Shown here piece after piece: positions 33,671-41,748 of a stretch of DNA of 64,000 bases. The notes under the pieces were generated by a model. It saw nothing but the letters and a program-made list of their open reading frames with translations, searched no databases and was not told the origin of the DNA. Location of the stretch: positions 130,445 through 194,444 of the forward strand of contig NZ_JBHTHA010000044.1 in NCBI RefSeq assembly GCF_042676385.1, in the 5' to 3' direction. The number at the start of each line of letters is the position of its first letter. Position 1 is the stretch's first letter. The position numbers and the translations under genes were made by a program. The DNA is from Paenibacillus_E sp042676385. GTDB lineage: Bacteria; Bacillota; Bacilli; Paenibacillales; NBRC-103111.

Positions 33671-36073
33671 CTACTGCAGCACATTTAGAATGTGCTCACG
33701 GTAGGATTTTATCAGAGATTGCGTGGCGCTCTGATCAGTGGACTGGGCGACGACCTGAAAAACGGGCTCGTCTGCATCCGGCAGCAGAAGCACCCACCCC
33801 TCATCATGATAAAACTTAATGCCATCCACCAACTCAACGTGGCTGTCTTTCCCGCGTTCCATCATGCTTCGCATTACTTGTCCTTTATGATCCCAAGGGC
33901 AATCGATCTTTTCCCGGTGAAGATGAAAGTTCGGGAGCAGGGAGAGGAGCTTGCCCAAAGGCTGCCCGGTTCTGTCCAAATGCAGCACAATCAGCCCGAC
34001 GGCAAACAAGGAATCGAAAAGCGGATGCATGCGGGCTTCAGCCGTTGCCTCCAGGATGGCACGAGCCCCTTCCTTCGTCCTCACAATCGTGGCGCCAAGC
34101 CCATCTGCCATGCTCTCCAGAAGATGCGGAGCGCTGACCGGTGCGCCAATGGTAGCGCCTGGACGGCTATGCAGATAGCACAGATAGAGAAATACCGATT
34201 GCAGCTCGTTATCAACCATTGCACCTTGCTCAGTAATAAGCTTCAAGTAGTGTCCGTCATCTTTCAAGGAGATTCCGAGATCCGCCTTGGACAAAGCGAC
34301 AAAGTCAGGCAAGGAATTCTGCAGCTTGCTCGTCGTTACGTGAATAGCTTCCATGCCCAGAATTTCAAAGAACGGCACGAGATACGTCTGCAGCCAAGGG
34401 CTTGCTTCAATCACGACGCGAAGAGGTTTAACCGCTTCTCGTTCATAAGCAATTTCCTTGGCCAGTGCTTCGACATAAGTTTGCATCCAATGGGGCTCTT
34501 GTCTGTAATCCCCGATATCCTGGGCGGAGGCTCGTCCATAGTCTTCCTGCCGATAGCTGTTTTCGACACTGCGTTCTTGGGATCTGGGGATAGGCAGTCC
34601 TTCCGCGTCCAGACAGGTTATGCTGCACATCTCGCCTTTTACTCCGGACCAATCCACATGAATCCCTCCGGCAGCCCCTAACTGACGAATGGCAAAGCTG
34701 GTTGCAGGGAATATTGAATCTCCTAAGTCTATGACGTTTGTGCGAACCGACTGTAAACTAGCTGTAATTGTTCGTTTTAAAAGGCGTGTGAATGCATGAG
34801 GGGCGCAGCTAATCGTTAACGTCTTGTCCCAGGCTAGAGTCGCGCCATAAGCTGTCGCGAATTTGGCGGCGAATTCAGGTGTAATGTCCAGATTGGGCAT
34901 TCCGCTAATCCCTTGGGCTTTGAATAGCGATGTGGAGGATGTCTCTCCCCAAATGAATGAAGTATGGAGCTGCGAATGCTCGCGAATTTGTTTATAAGGC
35001 CAAATTTTAACATTCGGACCAATCCGGCTTCCTGCTCCGATGACGACATGATTGCCAATGACGGAGCCATCGCTTAATGAGGCGGCTTGATGACTGACGA
35101 TCCGGCTGGTTAAGGTAGATCCGGACAATTCGTTGTGCTCAGCAATGTGGTTATGGTCCCAGATAATGCTCCGGGCCAGCGCACTTCCTTTGGCAAGGTG
35201 ATTATTCCTGCCTATAATGCAGTACTCGCCAATTTCCACCTCGTCCTCCAGCTTGCTTCCCTCTCCTATGAAGGCGGGACCAATCAAGCGAGCGCCGAGC
35301 CCGATAACAACTCCTTCTTCGACATAAACGCCAGGTCGAATTTGTTTCCCCGGCAGATCTACACGAACCTTACCGTCAAGCATGTCGAACTGCGTTTGCC
35401 GGTACTGCTGCAAATTTCCGATATCGGACCAATAGCCGGAGCTGATATAGCCGAAAAGTGCGTCGCCGTCCTCCAGCAAAGCCGGAAAGAGCTGCTGGCT
35501 AAAGTCAAATGCCTGGCCGTGCGGCACGCGTTCCAGGAGCTCGGGTTCTAAGATGTAAATACCTGTATTTACGGTATCGCTAAACACTTCACCCCAACTG
35601 GGCTTTTCCAGAAATTTTACAATTCTCCCCTCATCATCGGTCATGACCACACCATATTCCAAAGGGTGATTGACTCGCGTAAGCACGAGGGTAGCCTTTG
35701 CTCCCTTCTGCTTATGGAAGTTCAATGCTTGCTGCAAATCAACGTCCGTCAGCGCATCGCCGCTGATCACGATAAAGGTATCGTCCAAAAACGGCTGGGC
35801 ATTTTTCACACTGCCGGCTGTACCAAGCGGTGTCGTTTCTTGAAAATAGTGCATATGAACGTCGAACGTCCGGCCATCTCCGAAATAATCGCGTATCATT
35901 TCAGGCTTATACTGCATGGTAATGGCAATGTCGTAGATCCCATGTTTCTTCAACAAATCAATGGTATAAGCCATGCAGGGTTTGCCGATAAGGGGCACCA
36001 TGGGCTTGGGGAGATGACAAGTCAAGGGACGAAGTCTGGTCCCTTTGCCTCCGGCCATAATCACAGCCTTCAT
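33671..36073 (-). CDS. ManC-like nucleotidyltransferase fused to a degenerate phosphohexomutase
   Basis: 800 residues. Residues 1 to about 240 are a sugar-1-phosphate nucleotidyltransferase (MAGGKGTRLRPLT, EKPSWGEVFSDTVNTGIY). Residues of about 250-365 are left-handed beta-helix repeats. The remainder matches the phosphomannomutase fold. It is the fused mannose-1-phosphate guanylyltransferase/phosphomannomutase family. The mutase part looks inactive: where a TASHNP-type phosphoserine loop is expected, the protein reads GAAGGIHVDWSG, and the DGDxDR metal loop is replaced by LKDDGHYLKL. The N-terminal enzyme probably makes a GDP- or ADP-sugar for neighbouring glycosyltransferases. AGGAGGCG precedes the ATG. 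Confidence 0.85.
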   Translation of the reverse strand: MKAVIMAGGKGTRLRPLTCHLPKPMVPLIGKPCMAYTIDLLKKHGIYDIAITMQYKPEMIRDYFGDGRTFDVHMHYFQETTPLGTAGSVKNAQPFLDDTFIVISGDALTDVDLQQALNFHKQKGAKATLVLTRVNHPLEYGVVMTDDEGRIVKFLEKPSWGEVFSDTVNTGIYILEPELLERVPHGQAFDFSQQLFPALLEDGDALFGYISSGYWSDIGNLQQYRQTQFDMLDGKVRVDLPGKQIRPGVYVEEGVVIGLGARLIGPAFIGEGSKLEDEVEIGEYCIIGRNNHLAKGSALARSIIWDHNHIAEHNELSGSTLTSRIVSHQAASLSDGSVIGNHVVIGAGSRIGPNVKIWPYKQIREHSQLHTSFIWGETSSTSLFKAQGISGMPNLDITPEFAAKFATAYGATLAWDKTLTISCAPHAFTRLLKRTITASLQSVRTNVIDLGDSIFPATSFAIRQLGAAGGIHVDWSGVKGEMCSITCLDAEGLPIPRSQERSVENSYRQEDYGRASAQDIGDYRQEPHWMQTYVEALAKEIAYEREAVKPLRVVIEASPWLQTYLVPFFEILGMEAIHVTTSKLQNSLPDFVALSKADLGISLKDDGHYLKLITEQGAMVDNELQSVFLYLCYLHSRPGATIGAPVSAPHLLESMADGLGATIVRTKEGARAILEATAEARMHPLFDSLFAVGLIVLHLDRTGQPLGKLLSLLPNFHLHREKIDCPWDHKGQVMRSMMERGKDSHVELVDGIKFYHDEGWVLLLPDADEPVFQVVAQSTDQSATQSLIKSYREHILNVLQ

Positions 36074-36154
36074 TGTGACGCCTCCTTAGAGTTTTTCGCC
36101 AGAAAAACTGACTTTGCAAGTATTGCCTTCAAAGCTTAGCAACAAGCGGCCCGT

Positions 36155-36410
36155 CAGCGGCTTTAAGGCGGTTTTTCCGTATTTAAGTCGCAAGCTGCCG
36201 CCGAAATCGGCTGGATGGTCGGTCATAAGGCGGTTTTTCCGTCTTAACCCAATAAGCTGAGGCTCATCAGCGACTTTAAGACGGTTTTTCCGCGTTAAAG
36301 TCACAAGTTGCCGCCGAAATCGCCTGAACGATCGGTCATACGACGGTTTTTCCGCCTTAACCCGGTAAGACACGGCCCGTCAATGACTTTAAGCCGGTTT
36401 TTCCGCGCTA
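36155..36410. repeat. Phased hairpin array 2 (five hairpins, 62/51/62/51 bp)
   Basis: Five copies of GGTTTTTCCG, each the loop and inner stem of a dyad of the type TTAAGRCGG-TTTTT-CCGYCTTAA. Loops begin at 36172, 36234, 36285, 36347 and 36398: spacings 62, 51, 62 and 51. The linkers alternate between two types and repeat every 113 bp (for example CCGCCGAAATCG at 36199 and 36312). Neither 62 nor 113 is a multiple of 3, so this is not a coding repeat. Confidence 0.85.
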
Positions 36411-36440
36411 AAGCAACGAGCTTCAGCTGCTATCGCCTAG

Positions 36441-36680
36441 TTTTCGAACAATCGAAAGAGATATTCTTTGGATTTGAACATAGTTAGCTCCTGCTGCATT
36501 GGATTTCGTCCAATGCAATGAGTTAGATGCAGTTAATAGGAAGCTGGGATTGGAAATCATCCAATCAAATGGCTCCAGTGAGTCGTGCCGATGCTCATAT
36601 CCAGTAAAACATTGGAAAGAATCCAATGTTTTACCTATGTTTCCCCAAAATCGTTATAAAGCACTGTACAAAATCCAGTG
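36441..36680. repeat. Phased hairpin array 3 (51/62/52 bp)
   Basis: Dyads with unrelated arms but 5-base loops: TGCATTGGA-TTTCG-TCCAATGCA (loop 36504), GATTGGA-AATCA-TCCAATC (loop 36555), AAAACATTGGA-AAGAA-TCCAATGTTTT (loop 36617), and an imperfect CACTGTA-CAAAA-TCCAGTG (loop 36669). Spacings are 51, 62 and 52. A further hairpin TTTCGA/TCGAAA at 36442-36457 joins it to array 2. It lies just downstream of the GH57-GT4 gene, copy 2. Confidence 0.82.
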
Positions 36681-36695
36681 TTCGTAATCCAATGA

Positions 36696-39344
36696 TTATC
36701 TACTCTCGACCCACGCCGGCTGGTAACAGGTGAGCTTATGGTACTCTTGCTGGATGTCCTTGGCGATGCGGCTCCACTGGTATTGCTGCTGCAGTCTCTG
36801 ATAAGCGGCTTCGGCCATCTTGGCGGCTTGATCCGGCTGAAGCAGCGTCTCGGTAATATGCCAGGAGAGTGATTCGACATGCCCCGGAAGCGCCTTGTAG
36901 CCGTCGATGCCATGGCGGATGATTTCCGCGAGACCACCCGTATCGGATAGGACGAGCGGCTTGCGGTGGGCCATAGCTTCCAAAGCGACGATACCGAAGG
37001 GTTCATATAAGCTTGGGATGACGCAAACATCAGCAGCTCGGTAGAGCTGCTCGCGATAAGCATCGTTTACAAAACCTGTGAACCAAACCCGATCGCCTAA
37101 ATGAGCGGCACGGCCGCGAAGCTCGTCTTCCATCGGTCCCGTCCCGGCGATAACCAATCTGGCATCCAGTACCTGCGAGAGAATGATCGGCATTGCGTCG
37201 ATCAGCACTTGTATCCCTTTTTCATATACTAGTCGGCCAATGTAGAAAATGACCTTGTCCTTCTCATTCAAAAAGTCCGGACGGTCAACCAATTCGACAG
37301 GCGAAGCCGGGATTCGAATCCCGTTCGGATACACGGCCACTTTCTCTTGCGGCAGTTCGAATATGCGCCCGACTTCATCTTTCATATAAGCGCTGCAAAC
37401 ATAAACCCGATTGGCTTCGTAAGTAAGCTTCCACTCCGTCTGATGAATCTTGTGCTGAAGATCGGAGTATAGTACCCCTTGATTTCTGCCCCATTCGGTA
37501 GCATGAATCGTGGCCACTAGCGGAACCCCATAACTCCATTTCATTTCTCTGGCGGTATGCATCACCATCCAATCGTGCGCATGCAGCAAGTCGATCCGGC
37601 CGCCATGTTCTTTCCAACGAACGAGATGATCAATCATGGCAAGGTTCATCTCGAACGTCCAATGATAAAAATGCGTATCGCCGGATACATCAACAGGAAG
37701 CCGATGCACATAAACCCCGTTGAGCTTTTCAAAATAAGGTGCGCCGTAATGAGACGTTGTAATGACATGAACGATTTCTCCCTCGGCGGCAAGCGCTTCG
37801 GATAACTCATGGACGGCACGCGACAAGCCGCCCACTTGCTTGGGCGGGTATTCCCATGTGAGCATGAACACATTGGGGCGGTGTTTGGTTTCATCCAATA
37901 GCGTCATCCATTCGTTCAAGCTAGGAATAATGGGGATGGGAGAAAGGCGAGCAATCCTAACGTAGTCCTTATAATCGACCGCTGGGAGACAGTTGTTCAT
38001 TTGCTCAAGAACGTCTAAAGAATGCTCATCGACCTGTCTCCGATCAATCTGATCGCACAGCCGGTTGAAATAGGACAAGTGTTCCTTCGTCCGGCGAATG
38101 GCAGAATCCACATCCTTGCCCGAATTCCTCATGAACGCCCAATCGCTGCTCTGAGCCAGCATGAGCTCCCTGGCCGCTTGATTTAGCGAGCGCTTTAGCA
38201 ATCCGGCCCGCAGCTCACCCTGGCTGGCCAAATGTTCATGCTCCGTCGCCAGACGAATCATCCGTTCCTCGGCTTGATGCAGGTGGCGATAGATCCATTC
38301 GTTCTTGTGCTGAAGCCACTCTTCGGCTGAGTGGTTTCGTCCCAAGCTGGATTCATTCAATTTGCCGACATCGGCAAGCGGATACACCCTGAGGTATTCG
38401 CCGGGCGTGATCATTCTCATGATGTGCGGATCGTTAAATAAGTTGCGGCACAGCATCTCGATCCAAATGGGTTTTACGTTCATGCCTTGTCCGAACAGCT
38501 CCGCATCGATTGGAGTCACGATGATTGGCCTGCGATCGAGCCAACGGTGCCAATGCTCCGCCTGCTTTTGTCGATGGAGCATAAAGCTGCCGGCATGTTC
38601 GGAAGCTGTTTCCTGCGTTTTCCATATCTGGCGTGCTGATTCGGGATCACACGGAAAAGCGCTAACGCCGTAGGGTGTCATCAGCGGAGCGTACAATTCT
38701 CGATTGGGCTGAGGGGAAGCGTAAGCAACCGCGGTTGAATCAGAGAAAAAGTAATCGATGCCGTATTGCTTGAGTACACGGTCGATCCCTGATGTAAAGC
38801 CGCATTCCGGAAGCCAAAAACCGCGCGGCTTACGATCGAAATGCCGTACATATTCGCGGACGGCCGTAGCAATTTGCGCTTTAATAGCTTCTTCCGTTTT
38901 CATTAAAGGCAAAATGCCGTGCGTTGCCGCAGAGGTGACGATTTCGATAAGGCCATCGTCTTGGAATTGCTTGAACTTTGCGATAACATTCCCTTTACAG
39001 CTTTCGTAAAGTGTCTGCAGCTCTCGCAATCTTATTTGTTCTTGGCCAGCTCGATCAGCCATCTTGCTCAGATAGGTCCGATACTTTTCTTGCAGGAAGG
39101 AGTCTGAGAAAAGGGACAACAGCGTCGGCGTTATCGACAACGTGAGGCGGAAATCAATCCGGTCACCCACAAGCCGGTCCATAACCTCGATAAGCGGCAG
39201 ATATGTCTCTGTCATCGCTTTGAAATACCATCGTTCTTCCCTATCATCGTCTTGGTCATGATGGCGAATGTAGGGCAGGTGCGCATGCAGCACAAGCGCC
39301 AAATAGCCCTTGAGTTCAGGCATTTTTTCGATCCGGTTCTTCAT
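36696..39344 (-). CDS. GH57-like / GT4 fusion protein, copy 2
   Basis: 882 residues, paralogous to the gene at 29.7-32.7 kb. The GH57/DUF1957 domain starts ALVLHAHLPYIRH and keeps WLPECGFTSG (Glu180) and TPIDAELFG (Asp280). It is about 95 residues shorter between these two sites, and the HWW after the acid region is replaced by QGMN. The GT4 domain begins near 490 (FMLTWEYPPKQVGGLSRAV) and keeps EPFGIVALE. The GT half is thus intact, and the GH57 half may have altered activity. GAGGTG lies 10 bases before the ATG; the DUF4912 gene ends 9 bases upstream. Confidence 0.87.
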   Translation of the reverse strand: MKNRIEKMPELKGYLALVLHAHLPYIRHHDQDDDREERWYFKAMTETYLPLIEVMDRLVGDRIDFRLTLSITPTLLSLFSDSFLQEKYRTYLSKMADRAGQEQIRLRELQTLYESCKGNVIAKFKQFQDDGLIEIVTSAATHGILPLMKTEEAIKAQIATAVREYVRHFDRKPRGFWLPECGFTSGIDRVLKQYGIDYFFSDSTAVAYASPQPNRELYAPLMTPYGVSAFPCDPESARQIWKTQETASEHAGSFMLHRQKQAEHWHRWLDRRPIIVTPIDAELFGQGMNVKPIWIEMLCRNLFNDPHIMRMITPGEYLRVYPLADVGKLNESSLGRNHSAEEWLQHKNEWIYRHLHQAEERMIRLATEHEHLASQGELRAGLLKRSLNQAARELMLAQSSDWAFMRNSGKDVDSAIRRTKEHLSYFNRLCDQIDRRQVDEHSLDVLEQMNNCLPAVDYKDYVRIARLSPIPIIPSLNEWMTLLDETKHRPNVFMLTWEYPPKQVGGLSRAVHELSEALAAEGEIVHVITTSHYGAPYFEKLNGVYVHRLPVDVSGDTHFYHWTFEMNLAMIDHLVRWKEHGGRIDLLHAHDWMVMHTAREMKWSYGVPLVATIHATEWGRNQGVLYSDLQHKIHQTEWKLTYEANRVYVCSAYMKDEVGRIFELPQEKVAVYPNGIRIPASPVELVDRPDFLNEKDKVIFYIGRLVYEKGIQVLIDAMPIILSQVLDARLVIAGTGPMEDELRGRAAHLGDRVWFTGFVNDAYREQLYRAADVCVIPSLYEPFGIVALEAMAHRKPLVLSDTGGLAEIIRHGIDGYKALPGHVESLSWHITETLLQPDQAAKMAEAAYQRLQQQYQWSRIAKDIQQEYHKLTCYQPAWVESR

Positions 39345-39353
39345 GCGGCAGCT

Positions 39354-39860
39354 TCACCTCATATAGGGGGAATAAACTTGTATATTTTCAAAAAAGTGCG
39401 GTTGTATCCGGTTAGCTATAGGATCGGCGAGCGCTTCGGGAACAACGCTTCGTAAGGGCTCTCCCCAGATCGCCTCAGCACTTTTGGGCGTTGCCGCGCA
39501 GTTGGAGCGTAGCAGGGGAATGAACTCGCGTTCCCATGAATAAATGCCGATATCGACCACATAGGTCCGATCGGCGCCCAGATCACGAAGAAACCAATTG
39601 CTCGCTTCCGGCGTGGTCGTCACATCCCGATATGAATGAGCGTTGCTGCCGTTAAAATACAAACAGGTGACATCATACACACGCAGCACCTTAGGCATTG
39701 CCCCATAATCGCATTCAAAATGCTGGGAGACGAGCCATCTCCGTCTATTGCTGATTTCCCAATAAACATATAGCGTATGAGCATCTACGATCATAAGATG
39801 AAGTAAGTCCTTATGGTATCGATCGGGTAACTCCAATCCCGCGAGAGGTAAGATTTGCAT
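39354..39860 (-). CDS. DUF4912 protein, copy 2
   Basis: About 168 residues, related to the DUF4912 protein at 32.7-33.2 kb: LLHLMIVDAHTLYVYWEIS, LRVYDVTCLYFNG, and EFIPLLRSN near the C-terminus. Start ATG 39860 was chosen because GAGGAGG lies 6 bases before it; an ATG eight codons upstream would put that ribosome binding site inside the gene. First gene of the minus-strand island that runs to 27.5 kb. Confidence 0.8.
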   Translation of the reverse strand: MQILPLAGLELPDRYHKDLLHLMIVDAHTLYVYWEISNRRRWLVSQHFECDYGAMPKVLRVYDVTCLYFNGSNAHSYRDVTTTPEASNWFLRDLGADRTYVVDIGIYSWEREFIPLLRSNCAATPKSAEAIWGEPLRSVVPEALADPIANRIQPHFFENIQVYSPYMR

Positions 39861-39875
39861 TGGATTCCTCCTCAC

Positions 39876-39912
39876 ACTGCTCATCTTTGAATGACTTCAT
39901 TCAGGTTTATCC
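39876..39912. repeat. Short fragment similar to the MITE-like element
   Basis: GCTCATCTTTGAATGACTTC followed by AGGTTTATC resembles GCTCATCTTAGTAATACTTC...AGGTTTATC inside the element at 61.8-62.1 kb and the fragment at 44.3 kb. Only about 35 bases match, so this may be a remnant or coincidence. Confidence 0.4.
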
Positions 39913-40055
39913 CGCTGTCTCAGGTTTTGCCTTTGGCATGAAAATTATGCGCAAACTGCTAAAATCTACACGTCCGGGAAAAAAGGAATTACCCCACGTT
40001 GTGACGAATATATTGGGGTAATCCGGGAAACAAAGGGTTTATGCTTTCGATGTAA

Positions 40056-40113
40056 GTTTTGCTGATGCAAAACTCAGTACACGCTTACGAAGCAAGTTTT
40101 GCTAACGCAAAAC
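40056..40113. repeat. Pair of GTTTTGC hairpins
   Basis: GTTTTGC-TGAT-GCAAAAC at 40056-40073 and GTTTTGC-TAAC-GCAAAAC at 40096-40113, 40 bp apart, in the leader of the next gene. A direct repeat of about 20 bases with an inner dyad. Confidence 0.7.
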
Positions 40114-40130
40114 GCTAAGGAGGGATATCC

Positions 40131-40550
40131 ATGAGTTTTTGTTGTGGAGCCAGTATGATCGGAACTAAGGGAACTTTGAAGCACATTCGTACGCAAATTC
40201 ATAATGTGCCTATCCTCTTTTGCCCGGTATGTCACCGTATTGAAGTTCACTATCTTGTAGAGAACGAATATGAGATACTTGCGGAGTATGCCCATGGGGA
40301 CGGAGCTTCAGAGGTTGACTTTGTAGAGTACGTAGATGGCAAAGATCATTTGCTGCACGAGAATTGCGTAAACCATGAAGGCGAAGAGCCGATGGATATT
40401 GTGCGCAGTCAAATCGACATGGCACTGGATCTCATGAGCGTAGCTCGAACGATCGGCGATGCGGAATGGGAAGAGCAGCTGAAAAAGCGTTTAAAAATGC
40501 TCAGTTCGCGCCGAGATAAGCTCAAAAACAAAAAAACCTCCAAAATGTAG
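40131..40550 (+). CDS. Zinc-ribbon-like hypothetical protein
   Basis: 139 residues. The N-terminus has FCCGASM and later FCPVCHR, a likely two-half zinc ribbon. An acidic middle follows, and the C-terminal helix pair QIDMALDLMSVARTIGDAEW...RRDKLKNK resembles a UVR-type coiled hairpin. Function unknown; a small nucleic-acid- or protein-binding factor is possible. AAGGAGGGATATCC precedes the ATG, and the gene has its own terminator. It runs opposite to the glucan island. Confidence 0.7.
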   Translation: MSFCCGASMIGTKGTLKHIRTQIHNVPILFCPVCHRIEVHYLVENEYEILAEYAHGDGASEVDFVEYVDGKDHLLHENCVNHEGEEPMDIVRSQIDMALDLMSVARTIGDAEWEEQLKKRLKMLSSRRDKLKNKKTSKM

Positions 40551-40588
40551 GAGGATAGTTCATATAGGCCAGTCTTGTTTAATAAACG

Positions 40589-40634
40589 AAAAGACCTCTA
40601 ATCGCACAGGATATGCGGATTGGAGGTCTTTTTG
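40589..40634 (+). terminator. Bidirectional terminator
   Basis: AAAAGACCTCTAATCGC at 40589-40605 pairs with GCGGATTGGAGGTCTTTT at 40615-40632, with A/T tails on both sides, between convergent genes. Confidence 0.85.
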
Positions 40635-40638
40635 TCAT

Positions 40639-41586
40639 TCAGACTTTTACACGTTCTGTGCGCCTCGTATGAGCGACCGCGTTCTTTCGCCCCAAGCGAT
40701 TCGTTCCGATGACCCCTGCAATAATCAGCACCGAGCCGATCAGATGATAGACGGTAACTTCCTCGCCCAGAAACATCGCCCCTGCGACGATGGAGACGAC
40801 GGTGGATAAGTTAGAGAAAACGCTCATTTTCGACGCTTCAAGTTTGGATAAGATGTAGTTGATAGCAAGAGCTGTAACGAGCGAGGATACCACACCCAGA
40901 TAGAGGATTGACACGATAAAGGTACCGCTGGCAAGCGGCGCGAAAAAGCGGTCAAGCGTCCCTGTGGTCGCATGGTCGGTGAGCGATACGACAAGAAAAG
41001 TGACGAAGCCGATGCCGAGCATGTAATAACTGATTTCCGCCGGTCTAAAATGCTTCGAAAGCGAACGGGCCAGCACGCTGTATCCGGCAAAAGCCACGCA
41101 CGTCAAGAACAACAGGAATATCCCCGTTAAGTTCGAGAAATCGATGCGGCTTCCTTTCATCAAAAAGATGAACACAACGCCGAACACCGATAGGAAGATC
41201 GACAGCTTCTGTAAGACGGTTGTCGCTTCTTTCAAAAAGATGGAGGCGAGTACCATGGTCACGACTGGGGTGAATGCGTATAAAATGCCGCCTTCGGCAG
41301 AGGTGGCGTGCTGCAGCCCGAACGCTTGAAGCGTAAAGAACCCAAGCGGGTACATGGTTGCAAGCAGCAGCGCTTTCAAGAGCGGCTTGCCGCGGTAATT
41401 AAGCTTAACCCAACCGAAAGCAACCGGGATGGACATCACCGCAAACGAAGCGGCAAAACGGAAGGTGAGCGTGTCGAGCGGCTGGGCATTCACCAGCGCC
41501 ATTTTGGTAAATAAAAACGAAAATCCGATAATGACCGCGTTAAGCACGGCCAATAAATATGCAAGTTTTAGCCCATTTTGGTTCAT
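40639..41586 (-). CDS. DMT-superfamily (EamA) transporter
   Basis: About 315 residues with ten predicted helices in two EamA repeats. Start ATG 41586 (MNQNGLKLAYLLAVLN) after AAAAGGGGAGG; the frame extends upstream without purpose. Such permeases export amino acids or other metabolites. It is divergent from a MocR-type regulator that shares a palindromic operator with it, the common arrangement for regulator-controlled DMT exporters. The substrate is unknown. Confidence 0.85.
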   Translation of the reverse strand: MNQNGLKLAYLLAVLNAVIIGFSFLFTKMALVNAQPLDTLTFRFAASFAVMSIPVAFGWVKLNYRGKPLLKALLLATMYPLGFFTLQAFGLQHATSAEGGILYAFTPVVTMVLASIFLKEATTVLQKLSIFLSVFGVVFIFLMKGSRIDFSNLTGIFLLFLTCVAFAGYSVLARSLSKHFRPAEISYYMLGIGFVTFLVVSLTDHATTGTLDRFFAPLASGTFIVSILYLGVVSSLVTALAINYILSKLEASKMSVFSNLSTVVSIVAGAMFLGEEVTVYHLIGSVLIIAGVIGTNRLGRKNAVAHTRRTERVKV

Positions 41587-41681
41587 GGTTCCTCCCCTTT
41601 TCATTGCCTTAATCTTGATCGTAATTGCGACTACATTAAGGGTATGACAGAACGCTCTTCCTAACAATGCCATTTTACCCG

Positions 41682-41699
41682 AACTGTATCGATACAGTT
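41682..41699. promoter_or_regulatory. 18-bp palindrome, likely MocR operator
   Basis: AACTGTATCGATACAGTT is a perfect palindrome. It lies 13 bases before a TATAAT (41713-41718) reading toward the regulator, and 9 bases from a TAAAAT reading toward the transporter, so it covers the -35 region of both divergent promoters. Confidence 0.7.
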
Positions 41700-41748
41700 G
41701 GTCAGCTTCCTGTATAATGATGAGATAGGAGAGGGAGGGAGGAACGGT

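Noticed and set aside
36086..36373. Minus-strand frame of 95 codons across hairpin array 2
   Set aside because: The repeat spacing (62 and 113 bp) shifts frame at each unit, so no repeated peptide is kept; it is an incidental frame through the array.
36155..36680. CRISPR array
   Set aside because: Repeats are not near-identical, there are no unique spacers of constant length between them, arms differ between arrays, and no cas genes are present.
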